A stretch of 64,000 nt of DNA from Plectranthus barbatus (lineage: Eukaryota; Streptophyta; Magnoliopsida; Lamiales; Lamiaceae): positions 431,871 through 495,870 of the forward strand of contig JAPKLW010000047.1 of assembly GCA_026898455.1 (NCBI GenBank), read 5' to 3'. Shown here piece after piece: positions 11,804 through 21,844 of this stretch. The translations under genes and the position numbers were made by a program. Position 1 is the stretch's first letter, and every line of letters begins with the position of its first letter. Below the pieces are notes generated by a model, which saw nothing but the letters and a program-made list of their open reading frames with translations, made no database searches and was not told the DNA's origin.

Positions 11804-11949
11804 TACATAAAAATTTATTTAGGTCCCCGCATCTTTTCGGGTCCTGCAAAGTCAGTTCTCTGGAGCCATCCTTTTGGTATCCAAACCTATTTCACTTTTA
11901 CAGTTCGTAAAATGGAATCCCTCTTTAGTGATTGATTAACCTTTCTTCT

Positions 11950-14183
11950 AAAATAATGTATGTTGTTTGAATGCATGTTAGGAAAGGTTGTGGTGTATGA
12001 ACTCTTTCTGAAACTGTTGTAATGGAAAGAGTCTCGAGAAACTGTTCTCGGGTGATTAGCCATCACAGTCTTTTAAGAGTAAAACTGTCTCGACTCAACC
12101 TCGAATAGGTGTTCATCCTATTCAGATAACTGTTACAATAGAATTGTATTCTATCATAACCTCTCGGATTTCTATCCAGTTTTCGAACTAACTTCCTTGC
12201 AACATTTACATGTTGCTTAGTCGTTCTTGTTGGTAAAGCTGGATTCCTTGCATATTGAACATTACGCTTGTCCAGTTTTGAAGAAAAGTCATTTTTCCTC
12301 TCGATAGTTTGTTTGTACAGTTTACGAACTGTGTTAACTCTCTGTCGAGGATCCTGTTTCGGGTCAGTTTTTTACCAACCTTTGGTCTTGACATTTTGCT
12401 TAACTGGCTTTTTGGACTTGACATTTCCTTTATCCAACACATGACTTGGACTAAGTTTGGCCTTGTCAGAGCCTAAAAAAATTTTCTTAGTCCTAGAAGT
12501 GGATGCATGTTCGCTCAAAACTTTTTCATTTTGATGCTCCAAAAATCAAATTCCATATTTATCAGATGATTGCTTTTGAGCATTAAAAATTTCTTCTAAT
12601 TTTCTTGAGCTCTTTTTGAAAGTGCTTTCGCATTTAACAGGCTCAGTGTTCTTCAAGGAATCACACTATTTTGAAATATTTTCAAAGTCTTTGAGCAGTT
12701 TTGAGTGTTCTTCCTTCAGTTTTTGAAAATCCTCAATGACTGACGTCGGTCTTTGCGACTTCATCGGTCAAAACTGAAATCTCTAATTTCAATGAGGCAT
12801 TTTCACTAACTAATGTATCTTTAATCTCATGGAATTTTTCTACCTCTTTAATAATGTTTTCAAGAGAAACATCTTCTGAATTTGAGTGAAAAATTTAGAG
12901 TCTTCTTCAAAGCATGTAGATGCAAGAGATGAGGGTAGATGAGTTGTTACCACTGTCTCGCAGTTTGAAGCGTTGTCTTATTCGTCGGTAACATCGCCAT
13001 CAATAGCTGTCGTGAAGGAAAGAAGTGCTTCCTCATCATTCTCATCCTCAGATGTGTAATAGCCATCATCATGGTCTGGTACGTCTGGCACTTCAGTTCT
13101 TGTGAGCATTTCTTGGGCCACAGCTTTAGATGCTCTCCTTTTAAACACCTTCTTCAGTCTGTCTCTCTCCTCCTGAGAGACTAGAGGGCATTTGTACTTT
13201 AGATGATCGGGAGAGTTGCATTCATAGCATGTGCGTGGCTCTCTCTTTGTGAACCTTTGCTCGCTGGACTGAGTCTCCTTCTCTTTTCCTTTGGCATTTT
13301 TGAGAAGTACGGCCAGGTTCCTTATCTGTTCCTCCAGTTTGGGAAATGACAGTTCAGTTTCCTTCTTCTGAACTGAGGTGGAGGTATCCTTCGCTGGTGA
13401 GGATTGCTAGGCAGTTGTCTCGAAATGAACTGGCCTCTTTGGTCACCTTTGGAAGTCTCTCTTTACGAAGAATGCAGCGTCACCATCAGCTGCTGAAATT
13501 GGGGTTCTAACAACTTCATTCTTGTTCACCATCTGAATATCCCATTCATGGGCTTGGAGTTCGGTGAACAACTCTTTGGTTAACATCTTCGAGAGATCCA
13601 TGGTCTTTAAACTGGTAGTTTTGACAAACCAGTCTTCTTTCAGCATTCTCGAAAGAAATTTTGCGTTCATGTCAGCCACCTTTTCTTCTCTTTCAAGATT
13701 TTTCATTTCGCTGACAATGGCGTTAAACCTTACTTCCATCAATTTTATCATTTTGCCAGGCAGCATCTGGAAGGATTCGTATTTGTCAACGCACATTTGT
13801 TTCTTATTGCGCCTCATAGCTTTAGTTTCCTTGGTAAGTTCGTTGATCCAGTCCCATAGCTTTTTAGCATTGTTGTTCTCTATGGCTTCGTCCATGAGAG
13901 ATTCTGAGAGAGATTGCACAATCATCTCTTGAGGGATGGGATCCAGCTGATGGCGTTTCTTGTTATCAAGTGTCTATTCTTCCAGTGGTTTATCTATCAT
14001 TTCGACACCACCTGGGCCATCTTCTCCTGCAAGCTGGTTTTTAACTTTCTGGATCTTCAGAGGTCCATTCTTCAAAACATCATCCATCTCTGGATGCTGA
14101 ACTCTCAGTTGGATAAGACATCTCTTCTTCCATACCTCGAACTTCTCCGGGTTGTACTTGGGAAGTCTTGGATAACTCATCAT
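11950..14183 (-). pseudogene. gag: D gag (broken)
   Basis: It starts at MMSYPRLPKYNPEKFEVW (14183), a copia gag N-terminus. A stop at 13974-13976 sits where C has a Trp codon, so TGG has become TAG. The retroviral gag helix block follows (ETKAMRRNKKQMCVDKYESF, 13800 region), then a CCHC zinc knuckle, CYECNSPDHLKYKC (CX2CX4HX4C, near 13240-13200). A poorly preserved coiled-coil and basic C-terminal part runs to about 11950. Gag would form the virus-like particle and bind RNA. Several further stops and frame changes occur after 13443. Residue by residue it aligns with the C gag (60707-61966), which confirms the family. Confidence 0.85.
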
Positions 14184-14295
14184 TATCTTAAGATAACCTT
14201 CTTGCTAATCAATCTTAAAAAACAACTAAGAGTGCAAGGAAATATAGATCCGGTCTTAAGAGACTCAAAACAGGACAGTCTAGAAAGACCGACCT

Positions 14296-14307
14296 GCTCT
14301 GATCCCA
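14296..14307 (-). other. primer-binding site of D
   Basis: TGGGATCAGAGC on the minus strand, two bases downstream of the 5' LTR. It differs by one base from the initiator-Met-tRNA complement TGGTATCAGAGC found in E1, E2 and C. Confidence 0.8.
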
Positions 14308-14309
14308 CT

Positions 14310-15818
14310 TTTTGATCCCAGATCAGAGTACGTATAATGTGTAGCAGAAGTATAATAACAATTATTTGCACTCTTAACGTGGGCAGTTCAGGTTCAATTT
14401 AGGACTCAGTTTTTTAAAGAACAGTTTTAAAAACGACAGTTTGTGTGGCCAGCAATTTAGGTAACCAGTTTACAGTTGTATGCTGTTAACAATTATACAC
14501 TTCAAAAATTCTAGAGAAGTGTTAAATGTTTCAAAACACAATTGAAAACTGTATGGTGCGTAAAGTAAATAAAACTGTAAATGATGCAGGATATTCACAG
14601 TGGTTCGGAGCCTTAAGTCCTACGTTGACTCATCGAAAATTAATCTGGTAATTCACTAAGTAATGAATATACAATCCTCACGATCTATAGCCAAATGCTG
14701 TAGAGACCACCGTCCACAGCAGAATGGATCACTCACCCAGGCTGTTGTTCTTCACTCCTTCTTCAGTTCCTCGAAGCTAGGTATCACCTTGAAGTCTCCT
14801 CAGAACTGGGAGTTGTCGGAAATGGATTGAGGACAAACCTCCATTCTCCTTCTCCGGTGGGTGGATGGTTGAGTTCTTCCCAGAACGTATGTTGGTTGGC
14901 AGTTGCCCGTGAGAACCTTCTTCTCCTTAGAGAGTCTGGCTATTGTGTTCTTACTTAAAAAATAAGAACACCAAGAGAGTAGATTAAGTCAAAAGATTTA
15001 ATCCTCGTGTACACAAGGTCACATGGTGAATCTCTGAAGATTCCGTAAGCAATAATGCCTCGTGTTCAATAAATGAACCACAGAGTTAATGCCTTCTTGC
15101 TCGAGAGTTATTAATGTTTTGAGCTTTAAATTCGTCAGAGTGACGAAAAGGTTTTTAATTGCTCAATTCTATTTGTTTGTCTCTGATCCTCTTGCTATTT
15201 ATAGTTGGAGATTTGAAAATAGCCGGTAGAGACATTTCGAAGGATGTCCACTTAGTGTCCATCCTTCTCTGTAAAGTAGACCCGCTCATCTTCCTTTTCT
15301 AAATCACTGCCATGCTTTTTGAAGTGGTAGTTTGTACTTGTTGTGTCAGATGCCGAACAACGTTGTACTCCAGTCGTAACTAAGTGTATCTTCGTCTCTT
15401 ATTATTGACTCTTTAATGTTCTTTTATGACTGATCAGCATCTTGCTTTTCACGTGTTTCTTTGACGTGAAACTATCCTGCTCTGAAACTATGAGCGCCTC
15501 TCGACAGTTTCTTTATAAAACTGTGACCACAGTTTTCTTTGCTATACGATCCTTAACAACTGAAAAACTGTCTGCACAATTTTCCTCATCCATTATCCTT
15601 AACAGTTTTCTCGTTTGGACGACTTCCACTTCAAAAACTGTTCCGCAGTTTTTGACAGTTTTCTTCTCCTAGACTATTACAATTCGATCATCATATACAA
15701 GGATTACATGAGATAATAACTCTAAGGCCTAACTTTGGTATATAGTTTTGACACATCAAAACATCAATTTAAAGGAGGGATTTCTACATCCATACCTAAC
15801 AATTATCCATACCTAATA
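14310..15818 (-). repeat. 5' LTR of element D
   Basis: 1509 bp, matching 2150-3660. On the plus strand it starts TTTTGATCCC (TG to TT change) and ends CCATACCTAATA (CA to TA). The target duplication CCCTT follows at 15819-15823. A TATA box lies at 15196-15203 on the minus strand. Confidence 0.9.
15196..15203 (-). promoter_or_regulatory. TATA box in D 5' LTR
   Basis: TATAAATA on the minus strand, in the position expected for the U3 promoter that drives the element transcript. Confidence 0.55.
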
Positions 15819-15989
15819 CCCTTCGATATGAGAATTCATCTAAATCATTGGAACGTCTACATTATTTTAGAAGAAAACAAAATTTATATATTAACTATTT
15901 AGGATGCGGCATTATCAGCCTGATTCAGATCAACTTTGTTGGAATTGATATGTTAAATGACGTATTTGATATGCTCCCCTTCACGAGAT

Positions 15990-16560
15990 TGTGATTGCTT
16001 GGCAGGCTATAGGCGGAGATAGTCCAGTTTAAGATCATGATTATGGAATCTTGCTAACAAATCCCGATGAAGCACTTCATGGATCATATCCTTGTAAATC
16101 TTCCACGCATCAACAACAACCTTTAACTTGAAATCTTGGCGATTACGTCCTCATATATCCTAATTACCAACTGAACATCGTGAAAGGCCTTCTTACAGGC
16201 AAATAGTTTTTGTGAAGTTCACCACGGTGGGCATGAATCTTAAAAACCTTCTTCATTTGGAGCTCCATCTCTCGAGCTTGCTTTGTTCAGAGCCCTTTAA
16301 TCTCAGAATAGACCCACCTAACCTCCTCTTCCAATCACAAGTGCTTGGAGTTGAAGGCTCCTTTAGCCCCAACCCTTCTCTTTTTCACCACCGCCACTGC
16401 AATTGTCTTCTTGCCATCAACCTTCTGCAAGCACTCAAATTCCTCGCGGAAGTCAGTGTTGTCATCAAAGACCTTGTATATTTGTTTCGCGGTGCCTCTA
16501 ATCCATGTGAATAATTCATAAGGATCAAATTACGAGAACAAAAAAACTAAAGACACATCA
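15990..16560 (-). pseudogene. unidentified broken coding region
   Basis: Minus-strand translation gives several segments with ordinary protein composition in shifting frames. One begins TWIRGTAKQIYKVFDDNTDF and contains VDGKKTIAVAVVKKRRVGAK; a second reads EEEVRWVYSEIKGL and REMELQMKKVFKIHAHRGEL; a third reads AFHDVQLVIRIYEDVIA; a fourth has FKLKVVVDAWKIYKDMIHEV and RDLLARFHNHDLKLDYLRL. Stops and frameshifts fall between the segments. It looks like one decayed protein of more than 180 residues with charged helices. I do not recognise the family. It has no retroelement polyprotein motif, so it may be a captured or retroposed host gene fragment, or an extra ORF of an old element. Confidence 0.45.
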
Positions 16561-16686
16561 AAATCACTTGACATTGACCTCAAAGATTTCTTGTAGGAAA
16601 TGAGGGTACCAAAAAGGGTGTTATCCTCCACCTCTCATAATGGACCCTTGTAGACACCGCTCACGTAGGATGAAAAACTATCCTCC

Positions 16687-18266
16687 TGATAAGTTCATTA
16701 TTTTACTCACTTATCTATATTGTTTTCTACTGTTTTATGTGGTTTTATTAAGTTTATCCTTATATTTTATGCATGAGTCTATATTTAGGTGGTATTAGGC
16801 GTGTTTTGATGTTCATGTAGGTTTTAGGCCTAAATTCACGAGAAAACCGTTCCGAAAGCAGTGACGTGTAAGAGTAACAAGAATAGTTCTTCCACATGAG
16901 GAATTCGGGCTATTGGCGCATTACATTGGATAGAGCATTGAGTTAGCTTTCCAACGCAACTGGAATCGGGTCAATCGGAGTTCGGGAGAGGAAGTTATGG
17001 CCAAAACCGTGAGACCGCGCAGAAGGGACGCCGGAGAAAAAGCNNNNNNNNNNNNNNNNNNNNNNNNNNNNNNNNNNNNNNNNNNNNNNNNNNNNNNNNN
17101 NNNNNNNNNNNNNNNNNNNNNNNNNNNNNNNNNNNNNNNNNNNNNNNNNNNNNNNNNNNNNNNNNNNNNNNNNNNNNNNNNNNNNNNNNNNNNNNNNNNN
17201 NNNNNNNNNNNNNNNNNNNNNNNNNNNNNNNNNNNNNNNNNNNNNNNNNNNNNNNNNNNNNNNNNNNNNNNNNNNNNNNNNNNNNNNNNNNNNNNNNNNN
17301 NNNNNNNNNNNNNNNNNNNNNNNNNNNNNNNNNNNNNNNNNNNNNNNNNNNNNNNNNNNNNNNNNNNNNNNNNNNNNNNNNNNNNNNNNNNNNNNNNNNN
17401 NNNNNNNNNNNNNNNNNNNNNNNNNNNNNNNNNNNNNNNNNNNGGAGTCTGGGCGCGAGAATTTGTTGAAAATCGAGATATTTCATATCTTTAGCCCCAG
17501 ATTTGATAGGATATGCCTTCACCTCTATATATATCTCTGTAAATTCGATTTTTAGGTGTACTTCATTCCATATTTCAGATTTTGAGAGATTCCAAGCTTT
17601 AGTTGAGTTTTATGTTTGAAGACAGATTTTTGGGGAAAGACATTCAGACCCAAGTTCTTATGCAATTCAGGTTTTATTTATCTTTGATGAATTCTACTAT
17701 GATTATGTGTAACTAACTTCCTTCTCAGATTCTAGGGTTTTGAACTATCAATGTATGCATGTTTGATTAATTGAATTATTTTCCCTTTCCCTCGTAGTTT
17801 GTGAAATCTGAATTTATTCATAATCTTGAGTATGCTGGCCACATCTTAGGATTACATAGTTGAGAATTAGAAACGTAACTGTAATAGTTTTCAATGGAAA
17901 GAGATTTTCACAATATAATTTGATTTTTTGTCGTAATTGAAGGGAATAAATTATAGGAATAGATCCGTAGAATTTTGGAGTTAATTAATTCATCTTGAGA
18001 CCGACAGGAGATAGGTAATTAATTAATCTACTTTATAAATTGTCCAACAAAGAAGTTCATAATACTTTTCTGATGTTTCACTACGAAGAGGAATTAAATT
18101 AGGAATTAATCAATTCATTCATACATGTCATACTTGATAGGTAGATATCCCTGGAATCTATACTTCGCATATATTTTCGTTATTTCTTTCCTCGTGGGAT
18201 TGATAATTTTATTTGCCGCTATATTATTAGCTTTGCTAAGTCGCGGGTTAAAAATATACGCGATCA
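16687..18266 (+). repeat. solo gypsy-type LTR with target duplication CCTCC
   Basis: It starts TGATAAGTTCATT and ends CGCGATCA, with CCTCC at both 16682-16686 and 18267-18271. It is homologous to 33026-34482 over most of its length but diverges after about 18165, where an internal deletion and many substitutions separate the two 3' ends. A 400-base assembly gap (17044-17443) lies inside. No internal element sequence is present, so it is a solo LTR made by LTR-LTR recombination. The orientation is set by the TG...CA ends and by comparison with the G1 LTR. Confidence 0.85.
17044..17443. other. assembly gap (400 N)
   Basis: Exactly 400 undetermined bases. By comparison with the related solo LTR at 33026-34482, the true missing length is probably much shorter, since the flanks align to points about 180 bp apart there. 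Confidence 0.95.
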
Positions 18267-18335
18267 CCTCCCAATCACTGATACCCTATTTTTCGAGGTT
18301 CATAAACTTTCCAGAGTCTCGAGTGGAAGGCTCCA

Positions 18336-19653
18336 TGATAAGCTCATATTTGTACTCACTTACCCATGTATTTCTCCTTTGTTTTAGTGCAATTAGATTT
18401 GTTTATTAGTTGTTTTCATGCATGAGTGTATTATAGAGGATGTTATGCTCGTGATGCTAAGTTTTGTAGGTTTTTTATGCTAAAAGTGAGCTAAAGAGGA
18501 GAAGAGCCAAGTTTTACAGAGTTGCTGCTTCGATTGACACACGGGAAGTCGACCAAGTTGGAAGATGTGCCAAAATCCTGAAGCATGATCTTTTTGTCGA
18601 CTGACGTGGAGTATGACGATCGACACGGGGGTCGGATGTCGATCGAAGGAAGCTGGAGTAGAGAGGCTTGACATGTGTGCTATATGTCGATCGACAGGCT
18701 CACTGTCAGTCGACACGAAGGCCAGACAAGGGTGAATCGACATGGAGGCCGAAAAGGAGAATTTTTCCCAATTCAGAAATTTTTGATATTTTAGCCCAAT
18801 ACCCTGTTTAGATGTTTTCATTCCTCTATAAATCCACTCACCTTAGGGCACAAAATTTATCACTTGTTTTATTAAGAATATTGTAACATTGGAGCTTTAC
18901 CGAGACCTTGAAGTTCCTATTGTCCTTACAAGGTAATTTATGATTTTAATAGAATGTGTTCTTTGTTTATAAGCAATATTTGTGGCTAGAAACCCTAGCA
19001 GATTCTAGGGCTTTTGATAATCTGGCTGATGCGTGTATGAATGATTCAACTCAATAGCATGGTTTAATTTCTTGAGATTAATTAATCGAATCTAGATTTA
19101 AAGAATGATTGAGAGATGAATTTGAATCTAGGTTTGTAGTTATCAATTGAAGGACCGAGATGTAAAAATTGGTGATAGGAAGAAAAGATTAAATGCAATT
19201 ATTTTCTGTATCAAAAGGAAGAATTAAACTGTAGGATTTAATTCAATAATTATCGAGATTGACTAATTTTGTGTTCTTGAGACCGAGAGGAGATAGTCAC
19301 AATATAGTAATCTAGGGTTTAATTTCCAAACTAAGGGATTCAATCCACCTGAATCTAATTTATTCCCCATTGCTGAGTTGATGAATTTTGCATGTTGATG
19401 ATTTGATTATCTGCCCTGGAATCCATATCTTTCATTATTGTCTTCAAAAACCTTTACTTTTCAGAATTGTCATCTTTCATTTACAAAATCGGAACCCTAT
19501 TTTCAAATTGCTCAAACAACTACGTTTAAGAATTATAGCTAGTACTGAGAATAGTTTCATTATACAGTCTCTGTGGGTTCGACCACCTTAGGGTGTTTTA
19601 TAAATTTATTTGTCGTTGTACTATAATTTGTCTGGTTAATTTTCCAGCGATCA
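18336..19653 (+). repeat. 5' LTR of gypsy element G1
   Basis: 1318 bp from TGATAAGCTCATATTTG to CCAGCGATCA, directly followed by a gypsy primer-binding site. The first bases resemble the solo LTRs at 16687 and 33026, so the families are related. A TATAAAT box is at 18827-18833. The region 18525-18740 carries several GTCGATCGAC-type words. The left flank is CTCCA; the matching right flank is not in the window. Confidence 0.85.
18827..18833 (+). promoter_or_regulatory. TATA box in G1 LTR
   Basis: TATAAAT in CTCTATAAATCC, in mid-LTR, the usual place of the retroelement promoter. Confidence 0.5.
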
Positions 19654-19938
19654 AATTGGCGCCGTTACCGGGGACTGTTAGACTCTATTCTATTATTTGT
19701 TTGTTTTTAAATCTGTTGGATTGAGTTTTTATTTTTATTTTTGATTTAATTTTCGTGTTGTGTGCGTGCGTGATTTTTTGGGTTCTGCATCTGTTTCGAT
19801 CGACACAGTCCATGTCGACCAACACAACCGCAGTATTCGTGTCGATCAAAAGGGCCCCTATCGATCGACACAGAGGCTTATTTCTAAAACTTCTTTTTCT
19901 CAGGTTGCATGAACACAACGGCTCTGGGCAAAACACTC
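19654..19938 (+). mobile_element. truncated leader of gypsy element G1
   Basis: About 285 bp of internal leader follow the primer site, with no gag. It has further GATCGACAC words (19797-19875). Element B interrupts it at 19938. The rest of G1 is not found on the far side of B within the window, because the right end of B is itself lost. Confidence 0.75.
19656..19674 (+). other. G1 primer-binding site
   Basis: TTGGCGCCGTTACCGGGGA starts two bases after the LTR end. This is the typical primer site of plant Athila/Tat gypsy elements, usually assigned to tRNA-Asp. Confidence 0.9.
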
Positions 19939-20264
19939 TGATATGATATAGTGCCCGAGTTTAACATAATGGTGAAAAGATACAGAAAATAAAGTGTTTG
20001 ACACATGAAAGTCAAAGTATAAACGTTAAAAGAGTTTGACACAACAGAATAAATTTTTCAAGGGTTTATAAAATACAAATCTCCGAGAGCCATATGGCAC
20101 AACAATTTTCACTAATCAAAACGAAGTTTTTACAAGTGAAGAACAAAATACTAAATTAAATCAAATTTTTTCTAAGTTCACTCCTTCGAACAATTTATAC
20201 GAAAGCTTTCACACACAAATAAACACGATACAACCTAACTGCACCTCCACCATAGGATTCACTC
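19939..20264 (-). repeat. B 3' LTR, end segment
   Basis: Starts TGATATGATATAGTGCCCGAG and continues across element A at 49439. The last five bases here, CACTC (20260-20264), are duplicated at 49434-49438 as the target site of A. Confidence 0.88.
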
Positions 20265-21173
20265 TGATATAATTTAGTGCCCGAGTTTAACACAATGGTG
20301 TCAAAGACAAAGTAGACAGAATGTTTGACACACACAAGTCAAAGCGCAAAATGTAAAAGAGTTTGAAACAATGAAATTAATTGTTCGAAGGTTTATAAAT
20401 CATAAACCCTCAAGAGCCACACGGCAAATAGTTTTCACTTATTCAAACAAAGTTTTTACAAGTGAAGAACAAAATACTAAAATAATATAGAAATTTTCCT
20501 AAGTTCACTCCTTAGTAAAATTCCTACGAAAAATAATCAAACACAAAAACTACACGATACAACCCAATTACTCCTCCTTCGTAGGATTCACTCTCCGGAT
20601 ATGGATTCCACAACTCGATTGTAATCTTCGTGTACTCGGTGAATGATTGGAAGAAAATGTTTCAACCTAGAGAGCTCGTATGAATGTGTCTAACCTCTAA
20701 TCCACACGTCTCTAGTCTTCTTCGTCTTCTATTTATTTGTCTTGGAGAACTCGTACACTTCTTCCACTACTTGGCAATGGATCGTGTCCCTCTTCCACGT
20801 CTTTACCTATTCATACAACAAAAATGAACTCCTACTAACTCACGTGGGGGTTAGATAAAGATGTAGAGGTGCTCCCTATTATTTAGGAACTAGAATAACA
20901 ACCTAGAATAACAATATAAAGTATATAATTAATAAGACATAATTAATAGGCATAATATATATGAATCCTAATAAATAGGACCTGTAAAAACGTCATTAAA
21001 CAGATAAATATAAGTTTCCTAAAATATAGGAGTTAGTTGTAACAAACAGATTCGGAACTTTGATATTGAGGAGTCAAGGTTGTAAGCATATAAGGTTTGA
21101 CATTAACCTGTCAATGCGAGTAAGTTTGACAACCGTGTGTCAAACTTACATATTCGCATATTCGTACTTCACA
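20265..21173 (-). repeat. 3' LTR of element A
   Basis: 909 bp, TGATATAATTTAGTGCCC to GTACTTCACA on the plus strand, paired with 48526-49433. TTGAC/GTCAA words are frequent, including an inverted pair at 21126-21147. Confidence 0.92.
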
Positions 21174-21184
21174 ATCTCCCCCTT
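21174..21184 (-). other. polypurine tract of A
   Basis: AAGGGGGAGAT on the minus strand, adjacent to the 3' LTR. The same tract is at 50007-50017 in B. Confidence 0.9.
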
Positions 21185-21500
21185 AAGCTTATCCGACCTG
21201 TTACCATTCCATATGGATCATCCATAACAAAATAGCATTCATTGCCACAAATCCATATGGTGCAACCATAATAAAAGCAATAAATAAAAAATGGATCAAC
21301 CATAAGCAAAACGAAGCATTGCATAAGCAAAACAATGATTACAGGGTTTGTAACGAACTCCCCTGAATCATAAATATTCAGTAGGAAATAAAACATCAAA
21401 ACATAACAAATTGTTTTCAAATATCAGAGTTAAAGTAGCATTCCATCATCTTCGGCAGCTTCCACCAAGTTCTCCCCCTGAATGGTACAGGTAGGAAAGC
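21185..21500 (-). other. 3' untranslated region of A
   Basis: About 316 bp between the end of the env-like ORF and the purine tract. It is AT-rich with a few ATGGATNATCCAT-like words near 21208-21300. I see no gene in it; the same sequence precedes the B tract at 50018-50380. Confidence 0.6.
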
Positions 21501-21844
21501 TTACTTCAGATCCTGCAGCAGCTTCAGAGCTTGCTTGAGAAGCCGCTTGGCTTGATGAAGCTTTGAAGTGCGATCTTTAGTAGAAAAACCAGCATCCACA
21601 TCTTCGTCCTCGGAAGAGTCACTCAGCACATAGGGCAAGTCTTTGACCCTGGTGTCTCCCTTTCGGGTCAGAGATTGCTCAAACACCAAAGGAATGGGGT
21701 CAGACTGCAGTTCTTTGTCGATCAGAGTGACGCCTTGAGAAATGATTAGCGCATGGAGAAGGCAAGGATGCGGTAGATAGGTGGTATCTGACTTTGACAC
21801 TGCACGAAAAATGTTAGTAAATACTGCTTGGCCAAAGTTGAAGG
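21501..21844 (-). pseudogene. A env-like ORF, C-terminal piece
   Basis: This continues the frame cut at 30489 by E1. It starts with NFGQAVFTNIFRAVSKSD and the conserved YLPHPCLLHALIISQG block, then a linker with an acidic patch (SDSSEDEDVDAGF), and ends in a leucine/lysine-rich helix (AKRLLKQALKLLQDL) with a stop at 21501-21503. The B copy (50383-50750) ends in the same way, which fixes the true C-terminus. The YLPHP..LHALI block belongs to the 'putative plant transposon protein' region. The bases GAAGG at 21840-21844 are the E1 target duplication. The function is unknown; the SIRE literature calls such ORFs env-like. Confidence 0.75.

Larger units (their letters stand above)
2150..15818 (-). 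mobile_element. copia retrotransposon D, full length with both LTRs
   Basis: A 13.7-kb element bounded by 1.5-kb LTRs and flanked by the 5-bp target duplication CCCTT at 2145-2149 and 15819-15823. In its own direction (minus) the order is 5' LTR, primer site, gag, protease-integrase-RT-RNase H, then about 4.7 kb with two extra ORFs on opposite strands, a purine tract and the 3' LTR. The unusually long region after pol makes it larger than a standard copia element. Stops and frameshifts are present in every ORF, so it is dead. C at 59222-64000 is a relative. The lineage resembles the large SIRE-like copia group, but this is inferred from architecture and gag similarity only. Confidence 0.92.

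Noticed and set aside
16995..17522. Two open frames of 165-175 codons across the assembly gap
   Set aside because: They are open only because the undetermined bases cannot contain stops.
18125..18409. Hydrophobic 94-codon frame resembling a membrane protein
   Set aside because: It runs across the end of the solo LTR, its target duplication and into the G1 LTR; AT-rich sequence explains the hydrophobic residues.
21169..21420. Minus-strand 83-codon hydrophobic frame in the A 3' region
   Set aside because: Covers the purine tract and untranslated region and is not kept in B.
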